A stretch of 64,000 nucleotides of DNA from Micromonospora sp. NBC_01813 (GTDB lineage: Bacteria > Actinomycetota > Actinomycetes > Mycobacteriales > Micromonosporaceae), in the NCBI RefSeq assembly GCF_035917335.1, contig NZ_CP109067.1, positions 3,347,001-3,411,000 on the forward strand, written 5' to 3'. Shown here piece after piece: positions 40,540 through 49,845 of this stretch. Position 1 is the stretch's first letter. Every line of letters begins with the position of its first letter. Made by a program: the position numbers and the translations under genes. Under the pieces are notes generated by a model that was not told where the DNA came from, did no database searches, and worked only from the letters and a program-made list of their open reading frames with translations.

Positions 40540-41193
40540 ATGATGCGCGGCATGCCGGAAGAAGTCTCGACGCCGTTCTACCCGCGCCCGTCGCACACCG
40601 GCGACGGCAACTCCGACGGCGGCGCCAACCCGGACGCCGGCGCCGATCTCGGCCACCTGGTCCCCGCCTTGTCGATGCGCTGGGACGCGGCCTCCATGCC
40701 GTCGTTCAACACGGTGCCGGAGACACCCACCGGCGACAGCACGGCCAGCGATGACGACACGCCGGTCGGCGACTACAGGATCCAGGTACAGCTCGGTCAG
40801 ATGCGCGACTCGCTGGAGTCGATGCTCACCCGTACCTCCACCATGGTCGCCCAGTACGAGTTGCTCGCCGCCCACGTCCGGACCGCGATCAGCGGCGGCG
40901 TGATCTACGGCCAGCAGGACATCGACACCGTGCTGGTCTACGAGTCGCAGGCGGTGATGGGCGGAAACGGCGGCCGGATCGTCGAGCAGGAACAGGACTC
41001 CCCGATCCAGGACGTCGCCCGCCAGTTCGCCGACTCGATCAATCCCGTCCAGCAGCGGGCGTTGCTGTCGCTGTCCAACGCTGTCGCGCTGATCGGCCAG
41101 TACATCGGCACCGTCAATGTGGCCGGCCGGACCTATGCCCAGCTCGACCGGGTCTGCGAGTTCCCGGCGCCACCGGCGGCCAACGAAGGCTGA
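40540..41193 (+). CDS. Type VII-associated helical protein with YxxxD motif
   Basis: 217 residues from ATG 40540 (ATG 40552 is an alternative). A TATGTA box a few nt upstream suggests leaderless transcription. The N-terminal 75 residues are Gly/Asp/Pro-rich. The remainder is helical (QMRDSLESMLTRTSTMVAQY, then a long helix and loop). A YAQLD (YxxxD) motif near the C terminus suggests recognition by the secretion machine, and a Cys follows it. It is divergent from the WXG genes inside the type VII locus. The family is not recognised; a secreted partner or chaperone-like role is possible. Confidence 0.75.
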   Translation: MMRGMPEEVSTPFYPRPSHTGDGNSDGGANPDAGADLGHLVPALSMRWDAASMPSFNTVPETPTGDSTASDDDTPVGDYRIQVQLGQMRDSLESMLTRTSTMVAQYELLAAHVRTAISGGVIYGQQDIDTVLVYESQAVMGGNGGRIVEQEQDSPIQDVARQFADSINPVQQRALLSLSNAVALIGQYIGTVNVAGRTYAQLDRVCEFPAPPAANEG

Positions 41194-41225
41194 CCGACGC
41201 CCACTCAGGGTCGCAGCGGCCGGGC

Positions 41226-43598
41226 TCATGACGGCGACAGCCACGGCAGGTCGTCGACCCGGATCACGGTCAGCTCGTCGGTGGACGGCTCCCCGCCACC
41301 GGCGATCCGGGTCGCGTGCAGTTCGGTCATCCGCTGGAACAGCTGCCGGGCGCTGCGGCCATTGCCGAAGTGCACCGAGCGCTCCACCGTCTCGAAGTGC
41401 TCCAGCAGGGCGGCCCGGGCGGAATCGTCGATCCGGTACTGGTGCCGGACGGCCTGCTGCTCGACGATCCTGACCAGCTCCGGCGGGTCGAAGTCGTCGA
41501 AGGTGATGATCCGGGTGAACCGCGACGCCAGGCCCGGGTTGGAGGCGATGAACCGCCCCATGTCCGACGGGTACCCGGCGGCGATCACCACCACCTCGTC
41601 GCGGTGCTCCTCCATCAGCTTGACCAGGGTGGCGATCGCCTCCTGGCCGAAGTCGCTCGGCTGCCCCACCGGCACCAGCGAATACGCCTCGTCGATGAAC
41701 AGCACCCCGCCGAGCGCCCGCTGGAAGATCGCCTGGGTACGCGGGCCGGTGTGTCCGACGTACTCGCCGACCAGTGCCGCCCGGTCCGCCTCGACCAGGT
41801 GCCCCCGCGACAGCAGCCCGAGAGCGTGCAGGATCCGCCCGTACAGTCGGGCCACTGTGGTCTTGCCGGTCCCCGGGTTGCCGGCGAACACCAGATGTCG
41901 GCTCAGCGGCGGCGCGGCCAGCCCGGCGGCGAGCCGCCGCTGCACCATCCGCGACACGTCCACCAGGGAGCCGACGTCGCGTTTGACCCGGTCCAGGCCG
42001 ACCAGCTCGGCCAACTCGGCCAGCAACGCCGGCAACACATCCGGTGCCCCGGCCGGATCGGCTGGATCACCCGGGTCGGCGGCGGCCGCCGAGGGTTGCG
42101 TGACACCAGCCGGTGCCGGTGCCGCCAGCGGCGCGGCGTCAGCCGCCATGAGTAGTTCGTCGGCCACGTCGCGCACCACGTAGTCCAGCAGCTGGGGCGT
42201 CGCACGCGGGGCGCGGTACACCGCCGGCGACGCCGTCCGCCCGATCGCGCACTGCTCGTACCGGCCACCGGCGTCATCGTGCAGGTAGAGGCCGTGACCG
42301 CCGACTCGGTCGATGGTCAGCGAGCGTACGGTCGGCCGGGCACCAGGATGCACCACCAGCCCGTTGCCACCCGAATTGGTCACCCGGACCTGATGTAGCA
42401 GCGCTCCACCGTCCACGCCGACCTCGACGCCGGAGGTCACGGCGCCGTCGACGGCGCAGTCCTCCACCAACGGCCGGTGCCGGGTCGCCAGCCGAAGCCC
42501 GATGTACGCGGCGCTCACCGCGCAGTCACGCAGCTCGGCGTCGCCGCCGTCGACCTCGACACCGGCCAGCGCCACGCCGTGCACCCGGGTGCGCCAGGCC
42601 CGCAGGTAGGCACCCTGGGCGACCTTGACGCCCTGCTCGGCACCGTCGCGCACCTCGACGTCGTACAGCTCGGCCTGCGCCTGCTCGCCCAGGTAGACAC
42701 CGGCGTATCGGGTGTCGGTGATGGTGCAGTCCCGCGCCAGCAGCGTCGCCGTGCCGACCGCGTGCATCCCGTTGGCCGCGACCCGCTCCAGCGTCGTCTC
42801 GGTCGCCTCGACGGTCGCCGCGCCGTGCAGGGCGAGCGCGGTGCCACCGATGTCGACCAACCGGCAACCCGCCAGGACGAGTCGCACCTGCCCACCGACC
42901 AGCACACCGGTGGCGGCGATGTCGTGCAGCTGGCAGTCGACGACGCGCACCTCACCCGTACCGTCCAGGCTCATGGCACCCTCGGCGCATCCGCTGACGT
43001 CGCAGCCGGAGATCGTGCCGCCAGCGGCACCCTCCTGCACGACGATGCCGCAGCCGCCGACGTCGGTGATCCGGGTGCCGGTCACCGTCAGCCGTGCCTC
43101 ACCGGCGAAGACCAGACCGTGCCCGGCGGACCGCTCGACCAGACAGTCCTCGACCGTCACCGTCGCCGTGCCCACCGCCCACACCGCGGCCCGCCTCGCC
43201 CCCTGAAGGGTGGACCGCGCCAGGATCACCGTAGCGGCACGGGCAACGTGCACGCCGCCACCGTCGAGATGGCAGCTGTCGAACGTGGCGGTGCCACCAC
43301 TGATCAGCGCCACCGTGTCGTCGCGTGCCGCGCCGACCAGGTTCACCTGCCGTACCGTCGCCGCGCCGGCGGCAAGCCGCACGGCCGGACCGGTCGGCGG
43401 CCGCACGAAGACGGTGTCGCGGCCCCGCTCCGCGACCACGGTGACCGGCCGGTCGAACGCCAACGTCTCCGGGTAGTCACCGGGACGTACCGAGATCACC
43501 GCCCCGGGTGCCGCCGCGCGAATCGCCGCCCCGATCGTGCGATGCGCACCCCACCCCTTGGGGGCGACCCGCAGCACCTCGCGCGTCGACGTCACCAT
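41226..43598 (-). CDS. Right-handed beta-helix / AAA+ (EccA-like) fusion
   Basis: 790 residues. Residues about 1-470 are repeated parallel beta-helix rungs of the pectate-lyase type, as in GAATVRQVNLVGAARDD and GGCGIVVQEGAAGGTISGC. Residues about 525-785 are a CbbX/SpoVK-like AAA+ domain: LVGLDRVKRDVGSLVD, Walker A GNPGTGKTTVARLYG (Lys579), Walker B VLFIDEAYSL and the sensor region NPGLASRFTRIITFDDFDP. The AAA+ domain is that of EccA, the cytosolic type VII ATPase, but EccA normally has a TPR N terminus, not a beta-helix. It probably remodels or delivers substrates; the beta-helix could bind them. Confidence 0.88.
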   Translation of the reverse strand: MVTSTREVLRVAPKGWGAHRTIGAAIRAAAPGAVISVRPGDYPETLAFDRPVTVVAERGRDTVFVRPPTGPAVRLAAGAATVRQVNLVGAARDDTVALISGGTATFDSCHLDGGGVHVARAATVILARSTLQGARRAAVWAVGTATVTVEDCLVERSAGHGLVFAGEARLTVTGTRITDVGGCGIVVQEGAAGGTISGCDVSGCAEGAMSLDGTGEVRVVDCQLHDIAATGVLVGGQVRLVLAGCRLVDIGGTALALHGAATVEATETTLERVAANGMHAVGTATLLARDCTITDTRYAGVYLGEQAQAELYDVEVRDGAEQGVKVAQGAYLRAWRTRVHGVALAGVEVDGGDAELRDCAVSAAYIGLRLATRHRPLVEDCAVDGAVTSGVEVGVDGGALLHQVRVTNSGGNGLVVHPGARPTVRSLTIDRVGGHGLYLHDDAGGRYEQCAIGRTASPAVYRAPRATPQLLDYVVRDVADELLMAADAAPLAAPAPAGVTQPSAAAADPGDPADPAGAPDVLPALLAELAELVGLDRVKRDVGSLVDVSRMVQRRLAAGLAAPPLSRHLVFAGNPGTGKTTVARLYGRILHALGLLSRGHLVEADRAALVGEYVGHTGPRTQAIFQRALGGVLFIDEAYSLVPVGQPSDFGQEAIATLVKLMEEHRDEVVVIAAGYPSDMGRFIASNPGLASRFTRIITFDDFDPPELVRIVEQQAVRHQYRIDDSARAALLEHFETVERSVHFGNGRSARQLFQRMTELHATRIAGGGEPSTDELTVIRVDDLPWLSPS

Positions 43599-43620
43599 CG
43601 CGCACCGGACACCCGAGTGG

Positions 43621-45027
43621 TCACAACCGACCGCCGAGGTCGAGCAGGAAGCCGAACACGCCGAAGGCGCCCAGTGCCAGCGGCGGGCAGAGCAGGGTCA
43701 GCAGGGTGGTGACGAACCGCACGCCGCCGGAGCTCTCCTGCGGCAGACCTGCGGCATCGTCGGCAGCCGACTCCGCGGCCCGGAACGACCCGGCGAGCCC
43801 GGAGCCTGCCGCGGCCAGACCGACGACCACCAACAACGCCGGGCCGGCCCAGTGCTGCGCCGCCACGGGTCCACCGATCCACGCCACCAGTTGCCCACTG
43901 GCCAGCCCGACCACGGCGACCAACGCGCCGAGGCCACCGGTCAGCGCGGCCAGGGCCGCCGGCACCACCGTGAATCGTCCAGCCCGTAGCGCCAGGACGC
44001 CGCCGGTCGCGGCCGCGAGCCCGATCGCGAACGGATTCGCCGACCCCGCCGACACGACCGCGCCACCAGCCACGGCCAGCCCGCCGATGCCGACGACCCC
44101 GACCAACAGCCAGCGGCCCCGGTCCACCAGACCGGCGACGGTCTGCTCGTCGGGCACCTCGTCGAGATCGGCCGCCGGAGCGGCCGCGGTGACGAAATGC
44201 CCGGCGATCTGCCCGGCGTAGGACACGACGATCAGCCCGAGCAGGGCGACCACCACCGCCGACTGCGCCCCGTCGAGTCGAAGAAGGGCAAGGCCGACCG
44301 CGGCCGGCAGGGCAAGCAGCGCCACGGTCATGACGAAGGTGGCCGGCAGCACCGGCATCGCCAGTCGCGCCGTCACCGCCCCGATCACCGCCGCGATAGC
44401 GACACCGACGACGACCGAGGTGGACGTTGCCCGCACCGGCGGCAGAAACGCCGCACCCAGTACGAAGAACGGGACCACGGCCAGCCCCAGGCAGATCGTC
44501 AGCGGACCGGGCAGCGGCCAGCTCCGGTGCCGCGCCCATCGGCTGAGCAGGGCGCAGGCGACGCCGACGGCCAGCGCGGCGAGCCCGGCGAGGGCGGGCG
44601 GGTCCGGGCGTAGCGCGAGCAGCGCCGCCCCGCCCAGGGTGAGGGCGAGACCGCAGACCAGCGCGACGACCGCCCGCAGGCGGGCGTCCCAACGCGGGCC
44701 GTTGCGGTGCGCCGCCGCCACCAACTCCTCGATGTCGGTGATCACCGGATCGTCGAGCTCGCCGAGGGCGGCGTCGCGCAGGTAGAGCGTCGCGCCGTCG
44801 ACGACGCCGGCCTCGGCGAGTGACATCGACGGCGGGAACGCCCGAGCGGTGCCCGGCGCCAGCGACCAGGCCGGAGGGAACGTGTCGTCGATGGCGTCGA
44901 CCCCACAGAGGTCGAGCAACGCGGGCACGTACTCGGCGATCGCCGCCCGGGACGGCAGCATCAGGTCGGCACGGCGGTGTGCGCCGACCACGGTGACCCG
45001 GCAGCGGTCGTCAGTGGTCACCGGCAC
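43621..45027 (-). CDS. eccD: EccD, type VII secretion membrane channel component
   Basis: 468 residues. The N-terminal 80 residues are a ubiquitin-like domain (CRVTVVGAHRRADLMLPSRA ... DGATLYLRD). About 11 hydrophobic helices follow from residue 115 on, in the Ala/Leu/Val-rich style of EccD (VVALVCGLALTLGGAALL, VAAGGAVVSAGSANPFAIG). EccD forms the inner-membrane channel in ESX systems. It lies 23 nt before the beta-helix/AAA+ gene and 4 nt after the WXG gene at 45031, so all belong to one transcript. Confidence 0.9.
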   Translation of the reverse strand: MPVTTDDRCRVTVVGAHRRADLMLPSRAAIAEYVPALLDLCGVDAIDDTFPPAWSLAPGTARAFPPSMSLAEAGVVDGATLYLRDAALGELDDPVITDIEELVAAAHRNGPRWDARLRAVVALVCGLALTLGGAALLALRPDPPALAGLAALAVGVACALLSRWARHRSWPLPGPLTICLGLAVVPFFVLGAAFLPPVRATSTSVVVGVAIAAVIGAVTARLAMPVLPATFVMTVALLALPAAVGLALLRLDGAQSAVVVALLGLIVVSYAGQIAGHFVTAAAPAADLDEVPDEQTVAGLVDRGRWLLVGVVGIGGLAVAGGAVVSAGSANPFAIGLAAATGGVLALRAGRFTVVPAALAALTGGLGALVAVVGLASGQLVAWIGGPVAAQHWAGPALLVVVGLAAAGSGLAGSFRAAESAADDAAGLPQESSGGVRFVTTLLTLLCPPLALGAFGVFGFLLDLGGRL

Positions 45028-45030
45028 CGG

Positions 45031-45342
45031 TCAGGACCGCCAGGTCTCGATGTTGGCGGTCTCCGCCTCCACGTAGTTGACCCAGTTGACGTCCATCACG
45101 GCGGCGATCTGGCCGAGGACACCCTCGGGTCCGAACAGCCCGACGGCAGCCAGATCCCACTGCAGTTGCATGTCGGTGAAGTAGGTGGCGGCCGTGCTGT
45201 TCATCCAGGTCTCCTGCAGCGGAGCCAGCAGGGCGCGGAGGCTGTCGAGGTCACCGCCGGCGATGGCGGCCTGACCGTTGAGCCACCCACCAGCGGCTTC
45301 GAGGCCTTCACCGACGTAGATGGGCGTATCGTCGATACTCAT
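45031..45342 (-). CDS. WXG100-like substrate (variant turn WMN)
   Basis: 103 residues from ATG 45342. Two helices are joined by WMNSTAATYF, a variant of the WXG turn with Asn in place of Gly. The C terminus has NYVEAETAN, so YVEAE is the YxxxE export motif. It is the second gene of the type VII operon, following the WXG100 gene at 45364. Confidence 0.85.
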   Translation of the reverse strand: MSIDDTPIYVGEGLEAAGGWLNGQAAIAGGDLDSLRALLAPLQETWMNSTAATYFTDMQLQWDLAAVGLFGPEGVLGQIAAVMDVNWVNYVEAETANIETWRS

Positions 45343-45363
45343 TCGGTCACACCTCGGAAATGA

Positions 45364-45708
45364 TTAGGAAAAGTTGGCGGGCGGCAAATCCAGGTCGACA
45401 GCCACAATGTTCTGCTGGACCTGCTCCTCGGCGTCGGTGTAGTTGACGTACGTCCCACGCAGGCCGCCGCCGATTCCGTTCAGCGAATCGTTGAGCATCT
45501 TGGCGTAGACGTCGTAGTTCTGCATCAACTGCTGGAAGGAACTGGCGGCGACACCCTGCCAGGAGGCCTCCAGACTGACCACGTAGCTGCGTATCCCGGC
45601 CAGCAGGTCAGCCAGTTCGGTCGCGGTGGTTTCGGCATTGACCGCGGCGTTGGCCAGGTAGTCGGGCGTGACCTGGTACGTCACTCCGCCCACGTTGGTG
45701 TCCGACAT
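45364..45708 (-). CDS. WXG100 type VII substrate
   Basis: 114 residues. The first helix runs through AVNAETTATELADLL and ends at WQG (SLEASWQGVAASSFQQ), the canonical WXG turn. The second helix ends in NYTDAEEQVQQ, with YTDAE matching YxxxE. It is the first gene of the operon and pairs naturally with the 45031 gene. The 253-nt divergent region towards the lectin gene should carry the operon promoter; a TATAAC hexamer near 45856 is the only clear element seen. Confidence 0.92.
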   Translation of the reverse strand: MSDTNVGGVTYQVTPDYLANAAVNAETTATELADLLAGIRSYVVSLEASWQGVAASSFQQLMQNYDVYAKMLNDSLNGIGGGLRGTYVNYTDAEEQVQQNIVAVDLDLPPANFS

Positions 45709-45961
45709 TGGGGCTCCTCACAACGGCAGCCCGCGCGAGGGCACGCAGGGCAGTCCGGGCAGATCCTGCCGAACGATTCTTGTCGTTTCCTTGTCGGCGA
45801 CGGACCAACGGTGGGCAGCAGCCCAGGCGCGACGGCGACATCGACGACCAGGGTGCTATAACTTCCCCGAAGCCCCGTACGGAGCCAGGATCATCGAACC
45901 TGCGGCTCGGCACATCCGGCTCGGCGCGCCGGCGGGACCGCATCTGTTGGAGAGCAGACCA

Positions 45962-46861
45962 GTGAGCGAGCAGACCCCACCCACCTCCCGGCTGCGCGGG
46001 TTCGCCGCGAGCTTCGCCGCGTCCGCCCGCCGGGCCGACGACTCCGACGGCGACGGCGACCGCCGCTCACCACTGCTGCGCCGGCTGATGGTGCTGACGG
46101 CGGTCACCACTGTGGTCGCGCTCGCTGCGGTCGGCGTCGGCTTCGTCACGAATCGGATGGCCGGCGACGTCGACCGGACCGCCTTCGCCCGGCCGACCGT
46201 CGGCGCCGCGACCCCGACCCCGGACGCCGCCCCCACCACCACCGCCCCCGACGACCAACCGTCCGGTGGTGCCGGCAACGGCCCGGGCGATCCGGCCCGC
46301 CCGGCCGTCGACCCGGTCGCAGTGCCGGGCACCAATGCCGCCGGTGACCCGCCCTCGACCGCCGCTGCCGGCGGCAGCGGCACACCGTCACCGAACAGCA
46401 CCACCGGGTCGACGACGACCGGGACGACCTCCAGCGGGTCGACAGCCAGCCGCACCACCGCCGCGCCCGCCCCGGCCCTGCCCACCGGGACGATCGTCAG
46501 CTTCTCCACGAGCAAGTGCATCGACGTCGATGGCGGGCGGGGCCGCGACGGCGCTCGCCTGCACATCTGGGACTGCATCGGTGTCGCCAGCCAGCGGTGG
46601 ACGTTCCAGAACGGCACCGTACGCACGATGGGTCTGTGCATGGACGCAGCCGGCGGCAGCATGGCCGACGGCACCCCGATCCAACTGGCCAACTGCAACG
46701 GCGGCCAGGCCCAACGGTGGACCCTCAACAAGGCACACGACCTGGTCAACACGGTCACCGGACGTTGCATCGACGTGCGCGACAAGGGCACCGCCAACGG
46801 CACCCGGCTGCAGCTGTGGGCCTGCAGCGGTACCGGGAACCAGAAGTGGCGCCTCCAGTGA
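45962..46861 (+). CDS. Membrane-anchored ricin-type beta-trefoil lectin
   Basis: 299 residues from a GTG at 45962 with GGAGAG upstream. A charged cytosolic start (about 40 residues) leads to a single helix, LMVLTAVTTVVALAAVGVGF. A long Thr/Pro/Ser/Gly linker (about 75-175) follows. Residues about 180-299 are a ricin B-type lectin/CBM13 domain with three QxW repeats: SQRWTF, AQRWTL and NQKWRL. It would display the carbohydrate-binding domain outside the membrane. It is divergent from the type VII operon. Confidence 0.88.
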   Translation: MSEQTPPTSRLRGFAASFAASARRADDSDGDGDRRSPLLRRLMVLTAVTTVVALAAVGVGFVTNRMAGDVDRTAFARPTVGAATPTPDAAPTTTAPDDQPSGGAGNGPGDPARPAVDPVAVPGTNAAGDPPSTAAAGGSGTPSPNSTTGSTTTGTTSSGSTASRTTAAPAPALPTGTIVSFSTSKCIDVDGGRGRDGARLHIWDCIGVASQRWTFQNGTVRTMGLCMDAAGGSMADGTPIQLANCNGGQAQRWTLNKAHDLVNTVTGRCIDVRDKGTANGTRLQLWACSGTGNQKWRLQ

Positions 46862-46879
46862 GTCAGCAGGAGCCGCTGG

Positions 46880-48733
46880 TCACACCAGCCGGTCGGCCAA
46901 CGCGTCACGGTGCAGTGTGCAGGTGAACACATAGCTCGTCGGCCACCGGTCGCAACGGGAGACCACTCCGGCCCGGACCGCGGGGACGAGTATCTCGTCG
47001 ACGATGTCCATCGACGCGTCGGCGGCCTTGGCGATCAGCGCGACGTCGAGGTTCGCGCCCTGGTCCGGACCACGTCCGACCGGTAAGCCGACCCCGTAGT
47101 CCTGCGGATAGCGCAGGTCGGCGAGCGCCTGCAGGAGCAGGCGGGTGCGGGCCGGCAGATCCCGCAGGATGGCTCGAAAGGCGCTGAGCGCCGACGGTGG
47201 CACCACCGTCAACCGCGACTCCACCGGCAGGGACAGCACCGCGCGCAGCAGGAACGGATTACCGCCGGTACGCCGGACCAGTGCCTCGCCGTCGGTCGCC
47301 CCGCTGATTCGCTCCACCTGAGGAACACCCAGTGGCCGCAGTTCGAGGCGGTCCGCGCCCATCCGGCTCAGTAGCAGGGTGAGGTCACCGACCGAGGCAC
47401 GATCGGCGTCGCGCACCGTCGCGACCACGGCCAGCGGCGCAGTACGCAGATGGACCGCCAGGTAACCGAGGAACGCGCGAGCCACCGGCTCGAGCAGATC
47501 GAGATCCTCGACGACCCACACGGTGCGCTGTGCCGCGCATCGCCGGGCCAGTTCGTCGACGAGCCGGTCGAATCCGCCGGGATCATCCGACACCGGCTCG
47601 ACCAACCACCGGGTGAGCCAGCCCACGTCCCGGAGCGGCTCGGCACCGGGCAGCGCGATCGGCCGGCTGAAGACCACGTCCCAGCCGTCGGCGCCAGCCC
47701 GGCTGGCGGCCCACTCGACCAACGCCGACTTGCCGATGCCGAATCCGCCGGAGACGACCGCCCAGCCGGTCCGACCGGACTCCGCCCGGGCCAGGAGATC
47801 GTCGACAACGGCGATCTCCCGGTCCCGCCCGACCAACGGCTGATAGGCGGCGGGCGACACCACCGGGAGCGCGGCCCACCCCCGCGCCACCGGACCCGCC
47901 GCCGCAGCTGTAGCCGGCCCGCCCAGCTCGACCCGGCCGGGCCGGATACCTGTGGGCCCGTCCAACTGGGCGTCCTGGCGCAACACCGCCAGATGCAGTT
48001 CACGCAGGGCAGCGCCGGGCTCAGCGCCGAGTTCCTCGACGAGCGCCGCACGGATCCGCTCGTACTGCTGCAACGCCTCCGCCGGGCGGCCGCTGACGTA
48101 CAGGGCACGGATGAACAGCTCCCAGGCCGATTCGCGCAGCGGATGGCCGGCGACCAGGGCACGGGCGGCAGCAGTCGCCGCAGCGTAGTCCCCGGCACCG
48201 AGCAGAGTGGCTACCCGTACCTCCTCGGCGGACAGTCGTGCCTCCTCGAGCCGGCCGGCCATCGCCCGGGCGAACGGCGCGTCCGCCGCGTCCGCCAGTG
48301 CGGCACCGCGCCAGCTACCCATCGCCGTCTCGATCTCGACCCGGGCCGCGTCAGCCATGCCGGTGGCGAGCAACTGCCGGGTACGCCGCACCGACTCCTC
48401 GAACCGCGTGGATGACAGCATGGGCGGACCGGCGTGCAGCAGGTATCCGGTGCCATCACGGACCAGCATGGTGGGTCGGCGTACCCCCGGCTCCAATGCG
48501 GCACGCAGCCGGCTGATGTGGGCGTGCAGCGACGACAGGTTTCCCGGCGTCGGGCGCTCGCCCCAGATGTCCTCGATCAGCTGGCCACGGTGGATGGGAG
48601 CCTGGCCCGCGACCAGCAACCGCAGCAGCAGACGACGGCGCTGCGGCGGCCCCAGCGGCACCGGTTGTCCGCTCCGTCGCACCTCGAGCGGCCCCAGCAC
48701 GTCGAAGACCAGATCACCGCGCACCGCGTACAC
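46880..48733 (-). CDS. SARP-type (BTAD) regulator with AAA ATPase domain
   Basis: 617 residues from GTG 48733. The N terminus (about 8-95) is an OmpR-type DNA-binding domain (VLGPLEVRRSGQPVPLGPPQ, then QLIEDIWGE and LHAHISRLRAAL). The BTAD helical domain follows to about 255, ending EALQQYERIRAALVEELG. A P-loop ATPase has SGGFGIGKSALVEW near residue 335 and VWVVEDLDLL as Walker B. SARPs activate secondary-metabolite genes; adjacent candidates are the TylF/sulfotransferase/flippase set. It is convergent with the lectin gene and divergent from tylF-like. Confidence 0.92.
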   Translation of the reverse strand: MYAVRGDLVFDVLGPLEVRRSGQPVPLGPPQRRRLLLRLLVAGQAPIHRGQLIEDIWGERPTPGNLSSLHAHISRLRAALEPGVRRPTMLVRDGTGYLLHAGPPMLSSTRFEESVRRTRQLLATGMADAARVEIETAMGSWRGAALADAADAPFARAMAGRLEEARLSAEEVRVATLLGAGDYAAATAAARALVAGHPLRESAWELFIRALYVSGRPAEALQQYERIRAALVEELGAEPGAALRELHLAVLRQDAQLDGPTGIRPGRVELGGPATAAAAGPVARGWAALPVVSPAAYQPLVGRDREIAVVDDLLARAESGRTGWAVVSGGFGIGKSALVEWAASRAGADGWDVVFSRPIALPGAEPLRDVGWLTRWLVEPVSDDPGGFDRLVDELARRCAAQRTVWVVEDLDLLEPVARAFLGYLAVHLRTAPLAVVATVRDADRASVGDLTLLLSRMGADRLELRPLGVPQVERISGATDGEALVRRTGGNPFLLRAVLSLPVESRLTVVPPSALSAFRAILRDLPARTRLLLQALADLRYPQDYGVGLPVGRGPDQGANLDVALIAKAADASMDIVDEILVPAVRAGVVSRCDRWPTSYVFTCTLHRDALADRLV

Positions 48734-48961
48734 AAAGCATAGTGAAAGCGCTCAACGTCAACATCGGATCAACGGGACGTCAAGGTGCCGTCAACAGGTG
48801 TCGGCGACTCGCCCACCACCGGTGGCCACGTTCTACCAGCGCCGGCCGGTCGGGCAGCACCCAAGCGATGATTCGACGATTAACCACCAGTTGTAGATCT
48901 ATGTCGTAATATGGGGCTTATCGTACTGTTGAACGCCAGCTCGCACCGATCAGGAGTTGTC

Positions 48962-49825
48962 ATGAGCCAAACCCTGTCGCATTCCGCCCACCTGCAGGCC
49001 GCACCAACCGATCCGCGACTGCTCTACTGCGACCTGATGAAGAAGGTGCTCACCCGGCACGCCTTCGGCGAAACCTGGAAGCGCTACCAGCCGCGGCCCG
49101 GGACACTCAGGTCCGCCGCGTACGAGAGCGGCCGGTGGTTGCTGAACCGTGGGGGCCTCGAACTGGTGCTCCGGTCTCAGTACGACCCGCAGGCACGCGC
49201 CGAGGGTCGGGACTGGCCGGCGGATGCCGAGACCATGATCGGGCTCCAGCGGCTGGACAACCTGCAGGACTGCCTGACCGATGTGATCGAGGACGGCGTC
49301 CCGGGCGACATGATCGAGACCGGGGTGTGGCGAGGCGGCGCCGTGATCTTCATGCGGGCACTGCTCAAGGCGTACGGGGTCGACGACCGGACGGTATGGG
49401 TGGCCGACTCGTTCCGGGGCCTGCCCAAGCCGGATCCCTCCCGCCGGGAGGACACCGAGGATGCCCTGTGGAAAGAGCACCAGCTCGCCATCCCACTCGA
49501 ACAGGTCAAGGCCAACTTCCAGCGGTACGGACTACTCGACGAACAGGTCCAGTTCCTGCCCGGCTGGTTCGCGGACACGCTGCCCACCGCGCCGCTGGAC
49601 CGGATCGCCGTGATGCGCCTCGACGGTGACCTCTACGACTCCACGATGGTCGCCCTCCGGTCGTTGTACCCGAAACTGTCACCCGGCGGGTACGTCATCA
49701 TCGACGACTACCACTCGGTACGCGGCTGCAAGCAGGCGGTCGACGACTTCCGGGCGGAGCACGGCATCACCAGCGAGCTCCGCCAGGTCGACTGGACCTG
49801 CCGGTACTGGCGGCGAACGGCCTGA
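48962..49825 (+). CDS. TylF/macrocin-O-methyltransferase family protein
   Basis: 287 residues from ATG 48962, supported by AGGAG 8 nt upstream; an in-frame ATG at 48911 has no such site. SAM-dependent TylF motifs are present: VPGDMIETGVWRGGAVIFMR, VWVADSFRGLPKPD, MRLDGDLYDSTMVALRSLY and GGYVIIDDYHSVRGCK (metal-binding Asp residues). The family O-methylates sugars in antibiotics and surface polysaccharides. The 228 nt between it and the SARP gene is unusually AT-rich (TAATAT and TTAACC words) and probably holds both promoters. Confidence 0.92.
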   Translation: MSQTLSHSAHLQAAPTDPRLLYCDLMKKVLTRHAFGETWKRYQPRPGTLRSAAYESGRWLLNRGGLELVLRSQYDPQARAEGRDWPADAETMIGLQRLDNLQDCLTDVIEDGVPGDMIETGVWRGGAVIFMRALLKAYGVDDRTVWVADSFRGLPKPDPSRREDTEDALWKEHQLAIPLEQVKANFQRYGLLDEQVQFLPGWFADTLPTAPLDRIAVMRLDGDLYDSTMVALRSLYPKLSPGGYVIIDDYHSVRGCKQAVDDFRAEHGITSELRQVDWTCRYWRRTA

Positions 49826-49845
49826 CGCACCTGCCGGCCACCGCC

